Shown in pieces: positions 14,431 to 21,348 of a stretch of 21,348 bases of DNA. The position numbers and the translations under genes were made by a program. How positions within the stretch are numbered: position 1 is the stretch's first letter; every line of letters starts with the position of its first letter. A model generated the notes under the pieces. That model worked only from the letters and a program-made list of their open reading frames with translations. It had not been told where the DNA came from and ran no database searches. The stretch comes from DASUPK01 sp035456265 (GTDB taxonomy: Bacteria; Actinomycetota; Thermoleophilia; Solirubrobacterales; 70-9). The stretch covers positions 1 to 21,348 of the forward strand of contig DATIDP010000001.1 in the NCBI GenBank assembly GCA_035456265.1, written 5' to 3'.

Positions 14431-15213
14431 TCAGCGCGATCGGGCGGAGTCCGAGACCGGCGCGCCCTCGCTGCGGCGGATTGGCAACGGAGTGGGGTCG
14501 ATGTCACTCGCCGCATCTCCCTTGGATTCGTCGGCCTCCAGGCCGACGACTGGGTGTCGGAGTCGCTGGGCCGCCTCGACCGCCTCCTGGCGCGAGTGCA
14601 CGTCGAGCTTTCGCAACAGGTTCTTGGCGTGGCTGTAGACGGTTTCCTCCGAGAGGACGAGAGCTTCGGCGATCTCCCTGGTGTCCTTGCCCTGGCAAAG
14701 CAGGTCCAGGACCTCCCATTCGCGCGAGGTCAGCGGGCTTCTCACGGGGCGCATGCCCGTCCCGCCTTCGGGGAGACGACGCAGCCGCTCGATCAGGCGC
14801 ATCGTGAGCGTCCGCGAGATCGCGGCCTCACCACGCAGCATGCGCCGGACAACCCGAGGCACGGTCTCGATGGACACGTTCTTCGAGAGGAACCCTGATG
14901 CTCCTGCCCGCAGCGCCGCCAGCTGGGTCTCCTCCGCGTCCTGCCAGGAGAAGATGAGAACGCGGACCTCAGGCGCAGCGGCGAGAATCCGCTCCGTCGC
15001 GGCCAGCCCGTCCAGGACCGGGAGGGAGACCTCCATCAGAGCTACCTGGGGCCGGTAGTAGAGACAGAGCTCAACGGCCTCGGGCCCGGTCGATGCCTCG
15101 CCGGGGATGACGAAGCCCGCCCGGTCCTGAAGGGACTGCCGAATCACCCGCCGAGCCAGCGGATCCGAGTCCCCGATCACGACGTGAGTTGCGTCCACCC
15201 TTAGCTTGGCCAT
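14431..15213 (-). CDS. NarL/LuxR-type response regulator with Asp-less receiver (1)
   Basis: The protein has 260 residues. A receiver-like domain fills about 8-125 and a LuxR helix-turn-helix about 155-220 (LTSREWEVLDLLCQGKDTRE, then IAEALVLSEETVYSHAKNLL). Asp15 and Lys111 of the receiver pocket are kept, but the phosphoacceptor position in VALMEVSLPVLDG is Glu61, not Asp. Such a change often mimics or abolishes phosphorylation. About 40 residues beyond the DNA-binding domain are polar and probably disordered. AAGGGA lies seven bases before the ATG. No histidine kinase is nearby. It lies downstream of a paralogous regulator in the same direction, with 128 bases between. Probable targets are the neighbouring polysaccharide genes, by position only. 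Confidence 0.87.
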   Translation of the reverse strand: MAKLRVDATHVVIGDSDPLARRVIRQSLQDRAGFVIPGEASTGPEAVELCLYYRPQVALMEVSLPVLDGLAATERILAAAPEVRVLIFSWQDAEETQLAALRAGASGFLSKNVSIETVPRVVRRMLRGEAAISRTLTMRLIERLRRLPEGGTGMRPVRSPLTSREWEVLDLLCQGKDTREIAEALVLSEETVYSHAKNLLRKLDVHSRQEAVEAAQRLRHPVVGLEADESKGDAASDIDPTPLPIRRSEGAPVSDSARSR

Positions 15214-15341
15214 CCGGTCATCCCTTCCCGGCGTTGTTGCGACGGCTAGTCTCGCTGCGCTGGTCGCGCGCATTCTCACCCCAAATTCCGGGGTTCTGAT
15301 TACTGGTAGCGCACAAACTCCGGACAAGGTTACGCCCGCGT

Positions 15342-16043
15342 CTACGTCCGCGAGGCGTGACGAACACGCTCGACGTAGCGGATCGCCTCGTCGCGCGAAT
15401 GCATGTGGAGCTTGCCGAGCACGTGCTTGACGTGGCTCCGCACGGTCGCGAGGCTGACGCCGAGCTGCTTGGCGATCTCGCCCGTCGTCGTGCCCTCGAC
15501 CAGGAGGTCCAGCACCTCCCACTCCCGTTGGGTCAACGAGCTCCGGACCGGACGGAGCCGGTCCAGCTCGGCGCGGTCGAGCATCCTGACCTGTTCCAGC
15601 ACGCGTGTTGCAATCGCCCGAGTCACGGCCGCCTCGCCGGCACGCACGCCGCGCAGGACCCGCGGCAGGATCTCGAGGTCGATGGCCTTTGAGAGGCAGC
15701 CCGCTGCCCCTCTCCGCAGCGCGTGCACCTGAGCGCCCTCGTCGGGCTCGACGCCGAGCATGATGACGTGGAGTTGCGGAGAGATCGTGAGCATCTCGCA
15801 CATCGCCTCGCAACCCCCTCGGTCGGGCAGCGAGAGCGCGACGAGCATCATGTCCGGCCGCTCCTTCCTGACCAGCTCGACCCCAGTGGAAGCGTCCGGG
15901 GCTTCACCGACGACGTCGATGTCGTCTTCGGCAGCGAGACGGCCGCGTATGGCACGGCGAGCGAGAGAGTCGCCATCAACGATTGCGACGGCGAGCACCG
16001 GGGATGACCTCGGACGAGGCGGAACCGCTTGGGCGATCTCCAT
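15342..16043 (-). CDS. NarL/LuxR-type response regulator with Asp-less receiver (2)
   Basis: The protein has 233 residues and is a clear paralog of the next gene downstream. The receiver-like domain spans about 16-132; Asp23, Asp25 and Lys119 are kept, but the phosphoacceptor position in MMLVALSLPDRGG is Ala69. The LuxR domain at about 168-225 is intact (LTQREWEVLDLLVEGTTTGE, then IAKQLGVSLATVRSHVKHVL). With no acceptor, activity must depend on something other than normal phosphotransfer, such as ligand binding, dimer level or pairing with the other regulator. It diverges from the sugar-phosphate transferase across a 253-base region that contains repeats. No kinase gene is adjacent. Confidence 0.87.
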   Translation of the reverse strand: MEIAQAVPPRPRSSPVLAVAIVDGDSLARRAIRGRLAAEDDIDVVGEAPDASTGVELVRKERPDMMLVALSLPDRGGCEAMCEMLTISPQLHVIMLGVEPDEGAQVHALRRGAAGCLSKAIDLEILPRVLRGVRAGEAAVTRAIATRVLEQVRMLDRAELDRLRPVRSSLTQREWEVLDLLVEGTTTGEIAKQLGVSLATVRSHVKHVLGKLHMHSRDEAIRYVERVRHASRT

Positions 16044-16110
16044 CTAGCGAAGGAGGTAATACGGCCTGAGCGCATTCGGCTAGTCAAGTGCGAACCCACC
16101 GGGGTCCAGC

Positions 16111-16154
16111 AACCTGCCCAGATCCTTCTCGGGAATTGGGTAGGAACCTGCCCA
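16111..16154. repeat. Direct repeat of AACCTGCCCA
   Basis: The ten-base sequence AACCTGCCCA occurs at 16111-16120 and again at 16145-16154, 34 bases apart, about three helical turns. The second copy forms one arm of an inverted repeat. Spacing and position suggest binding sites for a dimeric regulator. Confidence 0.5.
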
Positions 16155-16155
16155 A
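16136..16155. promoter_or_regulatory. Inverted repeat, candidate regulator binding site
   Basis: TTGGGTAGG and CCTGCCCAA are separated by AA and pair in eight of nine positions. The two-base spacer is too short for an RNA hairpin loop, so a DNA-binding dimer site is more likely. It lies about 140 bases before the sugar-transferase start. Confidence 0.45.
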
Positions 16156-16296
16156 CCAGCGGCCAGATTGAACCCCGGCGAAAGGGGGCAGACTCCCCCA
16201 GTGAGAGGAGCTGCGCGGCGAGAGACTTCGACCAACGCGACGGCTCACGCGGGAGACCGGGGGTTGCGCTGCTGCAGCGCTCTGGGAAAGGGATAG

Positions 16297-17886
16297 GTGG
16301 CAAAGGAGCTTTGGCTAGGCCTGAGTAGGGTTGTCGAGTCGTTCTACGGCTTGGACTTGGCGATCCTCGCAGCCGGCATGTTCGCGGTGATCAGTTGCGG
16401 CGCCGTGTTGCGGATCCTCTCGGGCACGGCGGCCCGATCGCCACTCCTCGTCACTCGTGCCCGGGAGCTGGTCGGCGTGCTCGGGACGCAGGTGGCCCCG
16501 GCGGCGACGGCTGGCTTGCTGGTGTACATGGACACCGGACAGTCGCGGGCGGCATTCCTCGTCCTCCTCGCTGTCTTCACGGGATGCTGGTCGGTCGCCC
16601 GATTCGCCTACCCGCGGCATCTGATGCCCGCGTCGCGGCTGCTGCTTGCGGCGGCAGGCCCGGGATTGGGCGTCGCCGTCGTGATCTTGCTCGGGCCGAC
16701 GAACGGAGTTTCCCCCTATGAGCTGAGCGAGGCGGCGATCGTCGCGATGCTGATCGCGGCCGTCGGACGCTCGACGGAGGCTCGCTTCGAGGCCGAGCGC
16801 CCGGTCGTAGCCGCGGTGATCGGCTCCTCCTCGTTCGCCGCATCCTTCGCCAGGGGCCTCAACGACGCGGGGATTCGGTCGTATCGACTGGCTGGATGGC
16901 TGAGCGCTGAGTCCAGAGGTGCGACGCCTACCGGGGAAGAGGGATCCCTCGGGGTCCTGTCCGATGTGCGATCGGTGGTGATCGACCATCGGGTCGAGCT
17001 CCTGGTGTGCGCTCCGGCCGAAAACGGGGAAAGCGTCGGAGTGCCCGGCCACACGGGCCCCGACGGCGTCTCTCGCGAGGTCACTCGCAGCTGCCTCGAT
17101 CTCCCCGTGCGAATGATCGACGCCAACCAGCTTCACGAGGAGCTGCTGGGTCACGTTCCAATTGCGAACATCGACGCAGCCTGGTTCAGATACATCATGC
17201 ATCCGCGCTACCGGGCCAGTTCTCCTCTTTTCAAGCGCCTGCTCGATCTGACCGGGGCCGTGCTCGGGGGAGTCCTGGCCCTCCCGATTCTCGCCCTGAG
17301 CGCACTGGCCATCAAGCTCCAGGATGGCGGGCCGCTGCTCTACCGGCAGCGCCGGGTCGGTGAGCGTGGCCGAGAGTTCGAAATGCTCAAGCTGCGCACC
17401 ATGCGTACGGATGCGGAGTCAGACGGGCGCGCACGCTGGAGCTCGGAGGATGACACTCGAGTAACCGCCGTGGGCCGGCTTCTGCGCCGTACACACGTCG
17501 ACGAACTGCCCCAGCTGTGGAACGTCCTCAGCGGGGAAATGGCCCTTGTCGGACCGCGACCCGAGCGGCCTGAGCTTGTCTCCCGGCTGGAGCGGCAGTT
17601 CCCTCACTACGAGCGCCGCCATCTCGTGAAGCCGGGAATCACGGGCTGGGCGCAGGTCCGATGCGGGTATTCGGGCTCGGACCTCGGGACGGCCTGGAAG
17701 CTGTCCCACGACCTCTACTACCTCAAGCACCGCACTCTCGTGACGGACCTGATGCTGCTCGTGGAAACAGCCGTCAGCGTGGTCGGGCGGACCAACCGAC
17801 TGCCGGCGCCAGGACCGGCGCTGGCGCCGCCTCCCGCAGCGGCCGCGGCCGTACAGGTGGCCGGAGAACCGCAAGGGCGGCCGTAG
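16297..17886 (+). CDS. Polyprenyl-phosphate sugar-1-phosphate transferase (initiating exopolysaccharide transferase)
   Basis: The protein has 529 residues from a GTG with AAAGGGA just upstream. About four N-terminal membrane helices (residues 18-145) lead to a soluble middle region (about 165-290) resembling the degenerate Rossmann domain of this family. The C-terminal catalytic domain (about 309-510) has the full signature set: FKRLLDLTGA, GGPLLYRQRRVGERGREFEM, KLRTM, DELPQLWNVLSGEMALVGPR with Asp402-Glu403, and KPGITGWAQV. These enzymes move a sugar phosphate from a nucleotide sugar to undecaprenyl phosphate, the first step of exopolysaccharide assembly at the membrane. A Pro/Ala-rich tail ends the protein. 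The sugar cannot be told. It opens the polysaccharide locus and converges on the deacetylase gene. Confidence 0.92.
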   Translation: MAKELWLGLSRVVESFYGLDLAILAAGMFAVISCGAVLRILSGTAARSPLLVTRARELVGVLGTQVAPAATAGLLVYMDTGQSRAAFLVLLAVFTGCWSVARFAYPRHLMPASRLLLAAAGPGLGVAVVILLGPTNGVSPYELSEAAIVAMLIAAVGRSTEARFEAERPVVAAVIGSSSFAASFARGLNDAGIRSYRLAGWLSAESRGATPTGEEGSLGVLSDVRSVVIDHRVELLVCAPAENGESVGVPGHTGPDGVSREVTRSCLDLPVRMIDANQLHEELLGHVPIANIDAAWFRYIMHPRYRASSPLFKRLLDLTGAVLGGVLALPILALSALAIKLQDGGPLLYRQRRVGERGREFEMLKLRTMRTDAESDGRARWSSEDDTRVTAVGRLLRRTHVDELPQLWNVLSGEMALVGPRPERPELVSRLERQFPHYERRHLVKPGITGWAQVRCGYSGSDLGTAWKLSHDLYYLKHRTLVTDLMLLVETAVSVVGRTNRLPAPGPALAPPPAAAAAVQVAGEPQGRP

Positions 17887-17898
17887 CTATTTGGCGAC

Positions 17899-17919
17899 GC
17901 GGATCGCTTCCGCTTCTCC
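17899..17919. terminator. Weak hairpin between convergent genes
   Basis: GCGGA pairs with TCCGC around a five-base loop, followed by TTCTCC on the plus strand. It lies in the 35-base gap after the sugar transferase. The five-pair stem and poor T run make this a tentative terminator. Confidence 0.3.
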
Positions 17920-17921
17920 TG

Positions 17922-18719
17922 TCACCGATCCGCCCGGCCATGAAGCAGGTTCCAGACGCCCGGGCTCCCGGTGAACAGCCGCACCTTGAGGCGCCCTCGC
18001 AGGCGACCGTCCCGGCGATTGAAGACCAGACGAGGCCAGCGCATCGGGTCGGACAGGGTCGATTTCCGCATCAGTGGCTCGTACAGCGCTGCGCCGGCTG
18101 TGTAGCCGGCGGCAGCGGCGGTCCTCGCGACCCGCTCATCGGTGTCGCCATACGGGTAGGCGATGGCCGTGCAGGGGACACCGGCGCGCCTCTCGCACTC
18201 CCTGCGGGATTCCTCGAGCTCGCGCGAGAGCTCGGCGTCCCCGAGGCGGGGTAGGTGAGGATGCGAGCGCGTGTGCGACCCGATCTCCCACCCCGATCGG
18301 CTGAGGGCGCGAAGCTCCTCCCAGCTGGCCGGAACGAGCTCGGCGGCCCACGGCCCGTGGAGGAACTCGTCGATCCCCGGCCAGCTGATCGGTCCCCGAG
18401 ATCCGGGAAACGCGGTCGGGACGAACACCGTCCCGGGAACTGCGAGCCGCTCCAGAATCGGACGCGCGCGGTCGTACACCGAATGGTATGCGTCGTCGAA
18501 GGTGACGGCCATCACCCTGCCCGGCCTGGAGCCCGTGACGGCCTCGGTGAAGGTCACAGGGTCGAAGCCTCGGCCGAGCAGGTAGTCAAGCTCGTCCTCG
18601 AGTTGTTCGGGGGATACCGCGAGCTCCGCGGGCCAGTCGCGGCTGACGGCGTGGTAGCAGACCACCAGTACCGACCTGCCATCAGGTTGTTGCGTTGCCC
18701 ACGGTAGGTTGCGGCTCAC
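17922..18719 (-). CDS. Polysaccharide deacetylase (NodB-domain, carbohydrate esterase 4)
   Basis: The protein has 265 residues. The NodB motifs are in order: VVCYHAVS near 19-26, TFDDAYHSVYD with the catalytic and metal-binding Asp75-Asp76, GSHTRSHPHL with metal ligands His149 and His153, and AIAYPYGDTD near 190. The family removes acetyl groups from N-acetylated sugars in polysaccharides or peptidoglycan. No signal peptide is apparent at the predicted N-terminus (MSRNLPWATQQPDGR), so either the enzyme acts inside on precursors or export is atypical. It is encoded against the direction of its polysaccharide neighbours. Its GTG start abuts the GTG of the next gene, together forming CACGTG. Confidence 0.88.
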   Translation of the reverse strand: MSRNLPWATQQPDGRSVLVVCYHAVSRDWPAELAVSPEQLEDELDYLLGRGFDPVTFTEAVTGSRPGRVMAVTFDDAYHSVYDRARPILERLAVPGTVFVPTAFPGSRGPISWPGIDEFLHGPWAAELVPASWEELRALSRSGWEIGSHTRSHPHLPRLGDAELSRELEESRRECERRAGVPCTAIAYPYGDTDERVARTAAAAGYTAGAALYEPLMRKSTLSDPMRWPRLVFNRRDGRLRGRLKVRLFTGSPGVWNLLHGRADR

Positions 18720-19955
18720 GTGTTAGAGGAGGGTCACGGTGGAGCGCATCCGGCCCAGGAAGGCCGGCCGCTTCGCCTCGGCGTCTACGTCGATGCGGTC
18801 TTCCGGTGCGATGGGGACCGCCTCTACACCTACTCGCTGGGATTTCCGATCATGGTCTTCGTCGCGGAGGTCGGCAAGAACTTCGCCGAGATGCGTGTCG
18901 TGGGCAGGGCCGTGGAGGCGGGGGCGGGCACCGACTACGAGCTGCCCGCCGGACTTCGGCTCACGCCCTTGCCCTACTACGAGGACCTTCGCCGTGTGAG
19001 ACCCGTCCTGAGATCGATCGGCGGAACCCTGAGGGGAATGTGGCGTGGCCTCCCGAGCGTCGATGCGGTCTGGATCTTCGGCCCACATCCGTTCTCCCTG
19101 GTGTTCATCCTGCTCGCCCTCATGAGGCGGCGCCGGGTGGTCCTCGGCGTCCGCCAAGACACGATGGGCTACTTCCGCGCCAGGCTTCCAAGCCGGCGTT
19201 GGCTGCCGATCCTGTTGCCACTCTGGCTGGTGGATCGGGCATTTCGACTCCTCGCCAGGGTCCTTCCCGCCGTCGTCGTCGGTGCTCAGCTGGAACACGC
19301 CTACGGGGGCCCTCGTGCCGGCCTGCTGCCGACGACCATCTCCCTGACAGCGTCCAGCGAGATCTCGAACGCGCCCGGCGCGAAGGATTGGAGCGGCGTC
19401 AAGGAGCTGCTCACGGTCGGGCGCGTCGAACCCGAGAAGAACCCGATCCTGGTAGTCGACGCACTCGCAGAGCTCAACCGGCGTCGGCCAAACGAGTATC
19501 GGCTCACCTGGGCCGGGATCGGTCGGATGGAAGAGACGACGAGGATGCGCGCCGCTGCGCTCGGGGTCGAGCGGAATCTGGTGCTCGCCGGCTTCGTGCC
19601 CCACGGCCCGTCGTTGCTCGCGATGTACCGCTCGGCCCACATCCTGATTCACGTCTCGCTGACCGAGGGCCTGCCCCACGTGCTGATCGAGGCGATGGCT
19701 ACGGGAACCCCCATAGTGGCGACAGACGTGGGCTCGGTGGCGGACGCCGTCGAGGGCGGGCGGGCGGGGGTGCTGATACCGGCCGGAGATCGGGACGCCC
19801 TTGTGGATGCGGTGCTCAGGCTCACCGATGATCAGCATCTCCGAGACCGCTGCGTCGAGCGGGGGCTGATCATCGGCCGCCGTCACGCGCTCGACGTGGA
19901 GGCCGCCCGGGTGGCCGAGTTCATCGCCGCGGCAATCAGCCGTGATCATGCCTAG
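18720..19955 (+). CDS. Family 4 glycosyltransferase (GT-B fold)
   Basis: The protein has 411 residues if the GTG at 18720 is used. The C-terminal half carries GT4 hallmarks: LLTVGRVEPEKNP near 236-248, and the donor-binding EX7E motif with Glu316 and Glu324 in TEGLPHVLIEAMATG, followed by TPIVATDVGSVADAVEGG. The N-terminal domain (LGVYVDAVFRCDGDRLYTYS onward) is less conserved and contains a hydrophobic stretch, WLPILLPLWLVD. It probably adds a sugar to the growing lipid-linked repeat unit at the inner membrane face. The start is doubtful: the strong GAGGAGGG lies downstream of 18720 and points to a GTG at 18739 in another frame, so a small indel near the start is possible. Family assignment is firm. 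Confidence 0.85.
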   Translation: MLEEGHGGAHPAQEGRPLRLGVYVDAVFRCDGDRLYTYSLGFPIMVFVAEVGKNFAEMRVVGRAVEAGAGTDYELPAGLRLTPLPYYEDLRRVRPVLRSIGGTLRGMWRGLPSVDAVWIFGPHPFSLVFILLALMRRRRVVLGVRQDTMGYFRARLPSRRWLPILLPLWLVDRAFRLLARVLPAVVVGAQLEHAYGGPRAGLLPTTISLTASSEISNAPGAKDWSGVKELLTVGRVEPEKNPILVVDALAELNRRRPNEYRLTWAGIGRMEETTRMRAAALGVERNLVLAGFVPHGPSLLAMYRSAHILIHVSLTEGLPHVLIEAMATGTPIVATDVGSVADAVEGGRAGVLIPAGDRDALVDAVLRLTDDQHLRDRCVERGLIIGRRHALDVEAARVAEFIAAAISRDHA

Positions 19956-20018
19956 CGATCGCCGTGGGGTGTTTGACGGTCCCTCCTGCATCTCAAACCG
20001 GGAACATTCTCCTTAGCT

Positions 20019-21035
20019 ATGCCTTCGCCTGATGTCAGCGTGCTCGTTCCGGTCCTCAATGAGGCCGCCGTAATCGAACGGACGGCGGCGGCGATGAAAG
20101 GCCAGCGCCTCGATGGCACGGTAGAGCTGCTGTTCCTCGACGGAGGCTCTGACGATGGCACCCGTGAGCTGCTCGAGCGGCTCGCCGCCGAAGACGATTC
20201 GATCCGGATCCTCGACAACCCCTCGGGAAGGATCCCCGCCGGCCTCAACATCGGCTTGCGCGAGGCCAGTGGGGAGTTCGTGGCCCGCATGGACGCGCAC
20301 ACCACCTATCCGCCCGGATACCTGGCGAAGGGGGTAGACCGACTGCGGCGCGGCGACGTCGACTGGGTGAGCGGCCCCCAGCTTGCCGAGGGCACGAATG
20401 CGTGGTCTGAGTCGGTCGCGCTTGCGCTCAGCGTCTGGCTGGGCGTGGGAGGTGCGAGGTTCCGGTTTCCGCAGGACAGGGAGATCGACGTCGACACGGG
20501 CTACACCGGTGTCTGGCGACGGTCGACGTTGGAGACCCTCGGCGGGTGGGACGAGGAGTGGTTGGTGAACGAGGACTCCGAGCTCGCCGCCCGGGTGCGG
20601 GAGCGCGGCGGGCGGATCGTCTGCGTGCCGGAAATGGCCGCCCGATACGCGCCTCGCACGACCGTCATCGGCCTCGCGCGCCAGTACTGGACCTACGGCC
20701 AGTTTCGCGCCAAGACCAGTGGCCAGCATCCCGAGAGCATGCGTCGCTCGAATCTCCTCCCGCCGGTGCTCACGGCCGCGGCGGGCGCGAGCGTGATCGC
20801 GCCCGGACCGCTGGCCCGGCTCGCTCGCGGCCTGCTTGCCGCGTACGGGTTGTGCTTGATCGGCGAGAGTGCCCGGCAAGCTCTTCGGGGTCACTCCCCC
20901 CAAGCGGCCCTGCTGCCCGCGGCATTGGCCACGATGCACTTTTCATGGGGTGCCGGCTTCCTCCTCGGCTGCGTCAAGTTCGGGCCGCCGGTTGAGGCCA
21001 TCGGTGGCGCGGTGGGCGTGGGGAAGCGGGGGTAG
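20019..21035 (+). CDS. Family 2 glycosyltransferase with C-terminal membrane segments (exopolysaccharide)
   Basis: The protein has 338 residues. SVLVPVLNEAAVIERTAAAM at 7-26 and LFLDGGSDDGTRELLERL at 38-55 are the nucleotide-binding start of a GT-A domain. The metal site is MDAHTTYPPGY (Asp92, His94 in place of the second Asp), and NEDSELAARVRERG at 184-197 holds the catalytic-base ED pair, followed by RQYWTYGQFRAK at 221-232. Hydrophobic segments at about 250-320 would anchor it. This pattern matches succinoglycan/ExoA-like transferases. It follows the GT4 gene by 63 bases without an obvious ribosome site and converges on the partial gene at the right edge. Confidence 0.9.
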   Translation: MPSPDVSVLVPVLNEAAVIERTAAAMKGQRLDGTVELLFLDGGSDDGTRELLERLAAEDDSIRILDNPSGRIPAGLNIGLREASGEFVARMDAHTTYPPGYLAKGVDRLRRGDVDWVSGPQLAEGTNAWSESVALALSVWLGVGGARFRFPQDREIDVDTGYTGVWRRSTLETLGGWDEEWLVNEDSELAARVRERGGRIVCVPEMAARYAPRTTVIGLARQYWTYGQFRAKTSGQHPESMRRSNLLPPVLTAAAGASVIAPGPLARLARGLLAAYGLCLIGESARQALRGHSPQAALLPAALATMHFSWGAGFLLGCVKFGPPVEAIGGAVGVGKRG

Positions 21036-21039
21036 CCAA

Positions 21040-21348
21040 TCAGCACGTCCCGCGATCAACGCAAGGATCGAGCACCCGCAGGCGGCTCGCCCAGTCGACG
21101 CCCGGGCGAGCGTCGAAGAGATAGCGCAGGGCGCCCCCCGCGTCCCAGCTGGGCAGGCCATATCGCTCGCCGAGCGTCACCCAGGGGTCGGCGTAGCCGA
21201 AGCTGAGCCAGGACTGGGTCGACTCCGCCCCGATCCCGAGGGTGCCGCCGGGCCCGGTGGTGTCGCCGACGAAGGCGCCGTAGTGGGCGTAGGCGCGCAG
21301 GATCGCCTTGCGCCAGGCCGGGGCGGGGAGGGCGTCGATCTCGGCGTC
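21040..21348 (-). CDS. C-terminal part of an unrecognised protein (partial)
   Basis: A frame open from the right edge of the window ends at a TGA at 21040-21042, giving 102 residues. It contains AWRKAILRAYAHYGAFVGDT, then SWLSFGYADPWVTLGERYGL, and ends in RVLDPCVDRGTC with two Cys. GC use at the third codon position and the aromatic-rich segments look like real coding. The AYAHYGAFVGDT phrase is reminiscent of secreted actinobacterial proteins of unknown function near polysaccharide genes, but I cannot name a family. It is convergent with the preceding glycosyltransferase with four bases between stops. Confidence 0.65.
   Translation of the reverse strand, partial: DAEIDALPAPAWRKAILRAYAHYGAFVGDTTGPGGTLGIGAESTQSWLSFGYADPWVTLGERYGLPSWDAGGALRYLFDARPGVDWASRLRVLDPCVDRGTC

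Larger units (their letters stand above)
16044..16296. other. Intergenic region upstream of the polysaccharide locus
   Basis: This 253-base gap separates the divergent regulator and sugar-transferase genes. An open frame crosses it, but it shows no recognisable protein and ends inside the next gene. The region holds a repeated AACCTGCCCA, an inverted repeat and a G5/C5 hairpin (16184-16199). AAGGAGGT at 16049-16057 looks like a ribosome site on the plus strand but has no start codon at a suitable distance. It most likely carries the promoters of both flanking genes. Confidence 0.5.

Noticed and set aside
15279..15293. CCCC...GGGG inverted repeat between the two regulators
   Set aside because: Only four base pairs are complementary, easily expected by chance in GC-rich DNA.
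15214..15813. N-terminal extension of the first LuxR-type regulator
   Set aside because: It overlaps the second regulator in another frame and lacks domain features; the ATG at 15213 has a ribosome site and begins the receiver fold.
16029..16328. Small plus-strand gene before the sugar transferase
   Set aside because: No recognisable domain, no ribosome site before its start, and it overlaps both neighbouring genes.
18723..19991. Long minus-strand frame opposite the GT4 gene
   Set aside because: It is a mirror of the GT4 codons without motifs, while the plus strand carries the full EX7E signature.
1..21348. Mobile element, prophage or CRISPR array
   Set aside because: No transposase, integrase, terminal inverted repeats, regularly spaced repeats or clear base-composition break were seen.

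Overview
The window is about 21.3 kb of uniformly GC-rich, tightly packed bacterial DNA. Frequent GTG and TTG starts, gene families typical of Actinomycetota (MmpL-type transporter, DUF4242 protein, TetR/MFS pair, tandem LuxR-type regulators) and the amino-acid style suggest a high-GC actinobacterium, perhaps of class Thermoleophilia. The taxonomic placement is inference. No rRNA, tRNA, CRISPR array, insertion sequence, integrase or phage gene was seen. Both ends cut through genes.

Layout. (1) 1-3048: the N-terminal part of a primary sigma factor (minus) diverges from an MMPL/RND transporter (plus). (2) 3057-4378 (minus): a three-gene string of a biotinyl carrier protein, a crotonase-fold enzyme with an atypical active site, and a small 2TM-domain gene broken by one frameshift. 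(3) 4406-7439 (plus): a family 2 glycosyltransferase, glycerol kinase and a PlsC-type acyltransferase, with a near-perfect intrinsic terminator just upstream of plsC. (4) 7458-9295: a metallo-beta-lactamase-fold hydrolase (minus) diverging from a short-chain dehydrogenase that lacks the usual Tyr/Lys pair (plus). After this comes a decayed fragment of a secreted CAP-domain protein, 9252-9609. (5) 9610-14347: a minus-strand operon of MFS exporter, hotdog thioesterase, FabG-like reductase and SGNH-hydrolase lipoprotein. It diverges from a DUF4242 gene, and a TetR repressor gene lies beyond that. Three near-identical palindromes, two between the MFS and DUF4242 genes and one in front of tetR, tie this block into one probable regulon. 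(6) 14431-21035: two tandem NarL/LuxR regulators whose receiver domains both lack the phosphoacceptor Asp. They lie next to the start of an exopolysaccharide locus: initiating sugar-phosphate transferase, polysaccharide deacetylase, family 4 glycosyltransferase and family 2 glycosyltransferase. (7) 21040-21348: the C-terminal end of an unrecognised minus-strand protein.

How the genes may work together. Glycerol kinase plus PlsC suggests glycerol entering phospholipid synthesis. The TetR block combines acyl-group enzymes (thioesterase, ketoreductase, lipase-like lipoprotein) with an efflux pump, which fits a ligand-induced detoxification or acyl-product export module. The last third is an envelope polysaccharide locus with its own apparently phosphorylation-independent regulators. 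The two candidates for something new are the TetR/DUF4242/MFS/thioesterase/FabG/SGNH module with its three-site operator set, and the paired Asp-less regulators beside the polysaccharide genes.
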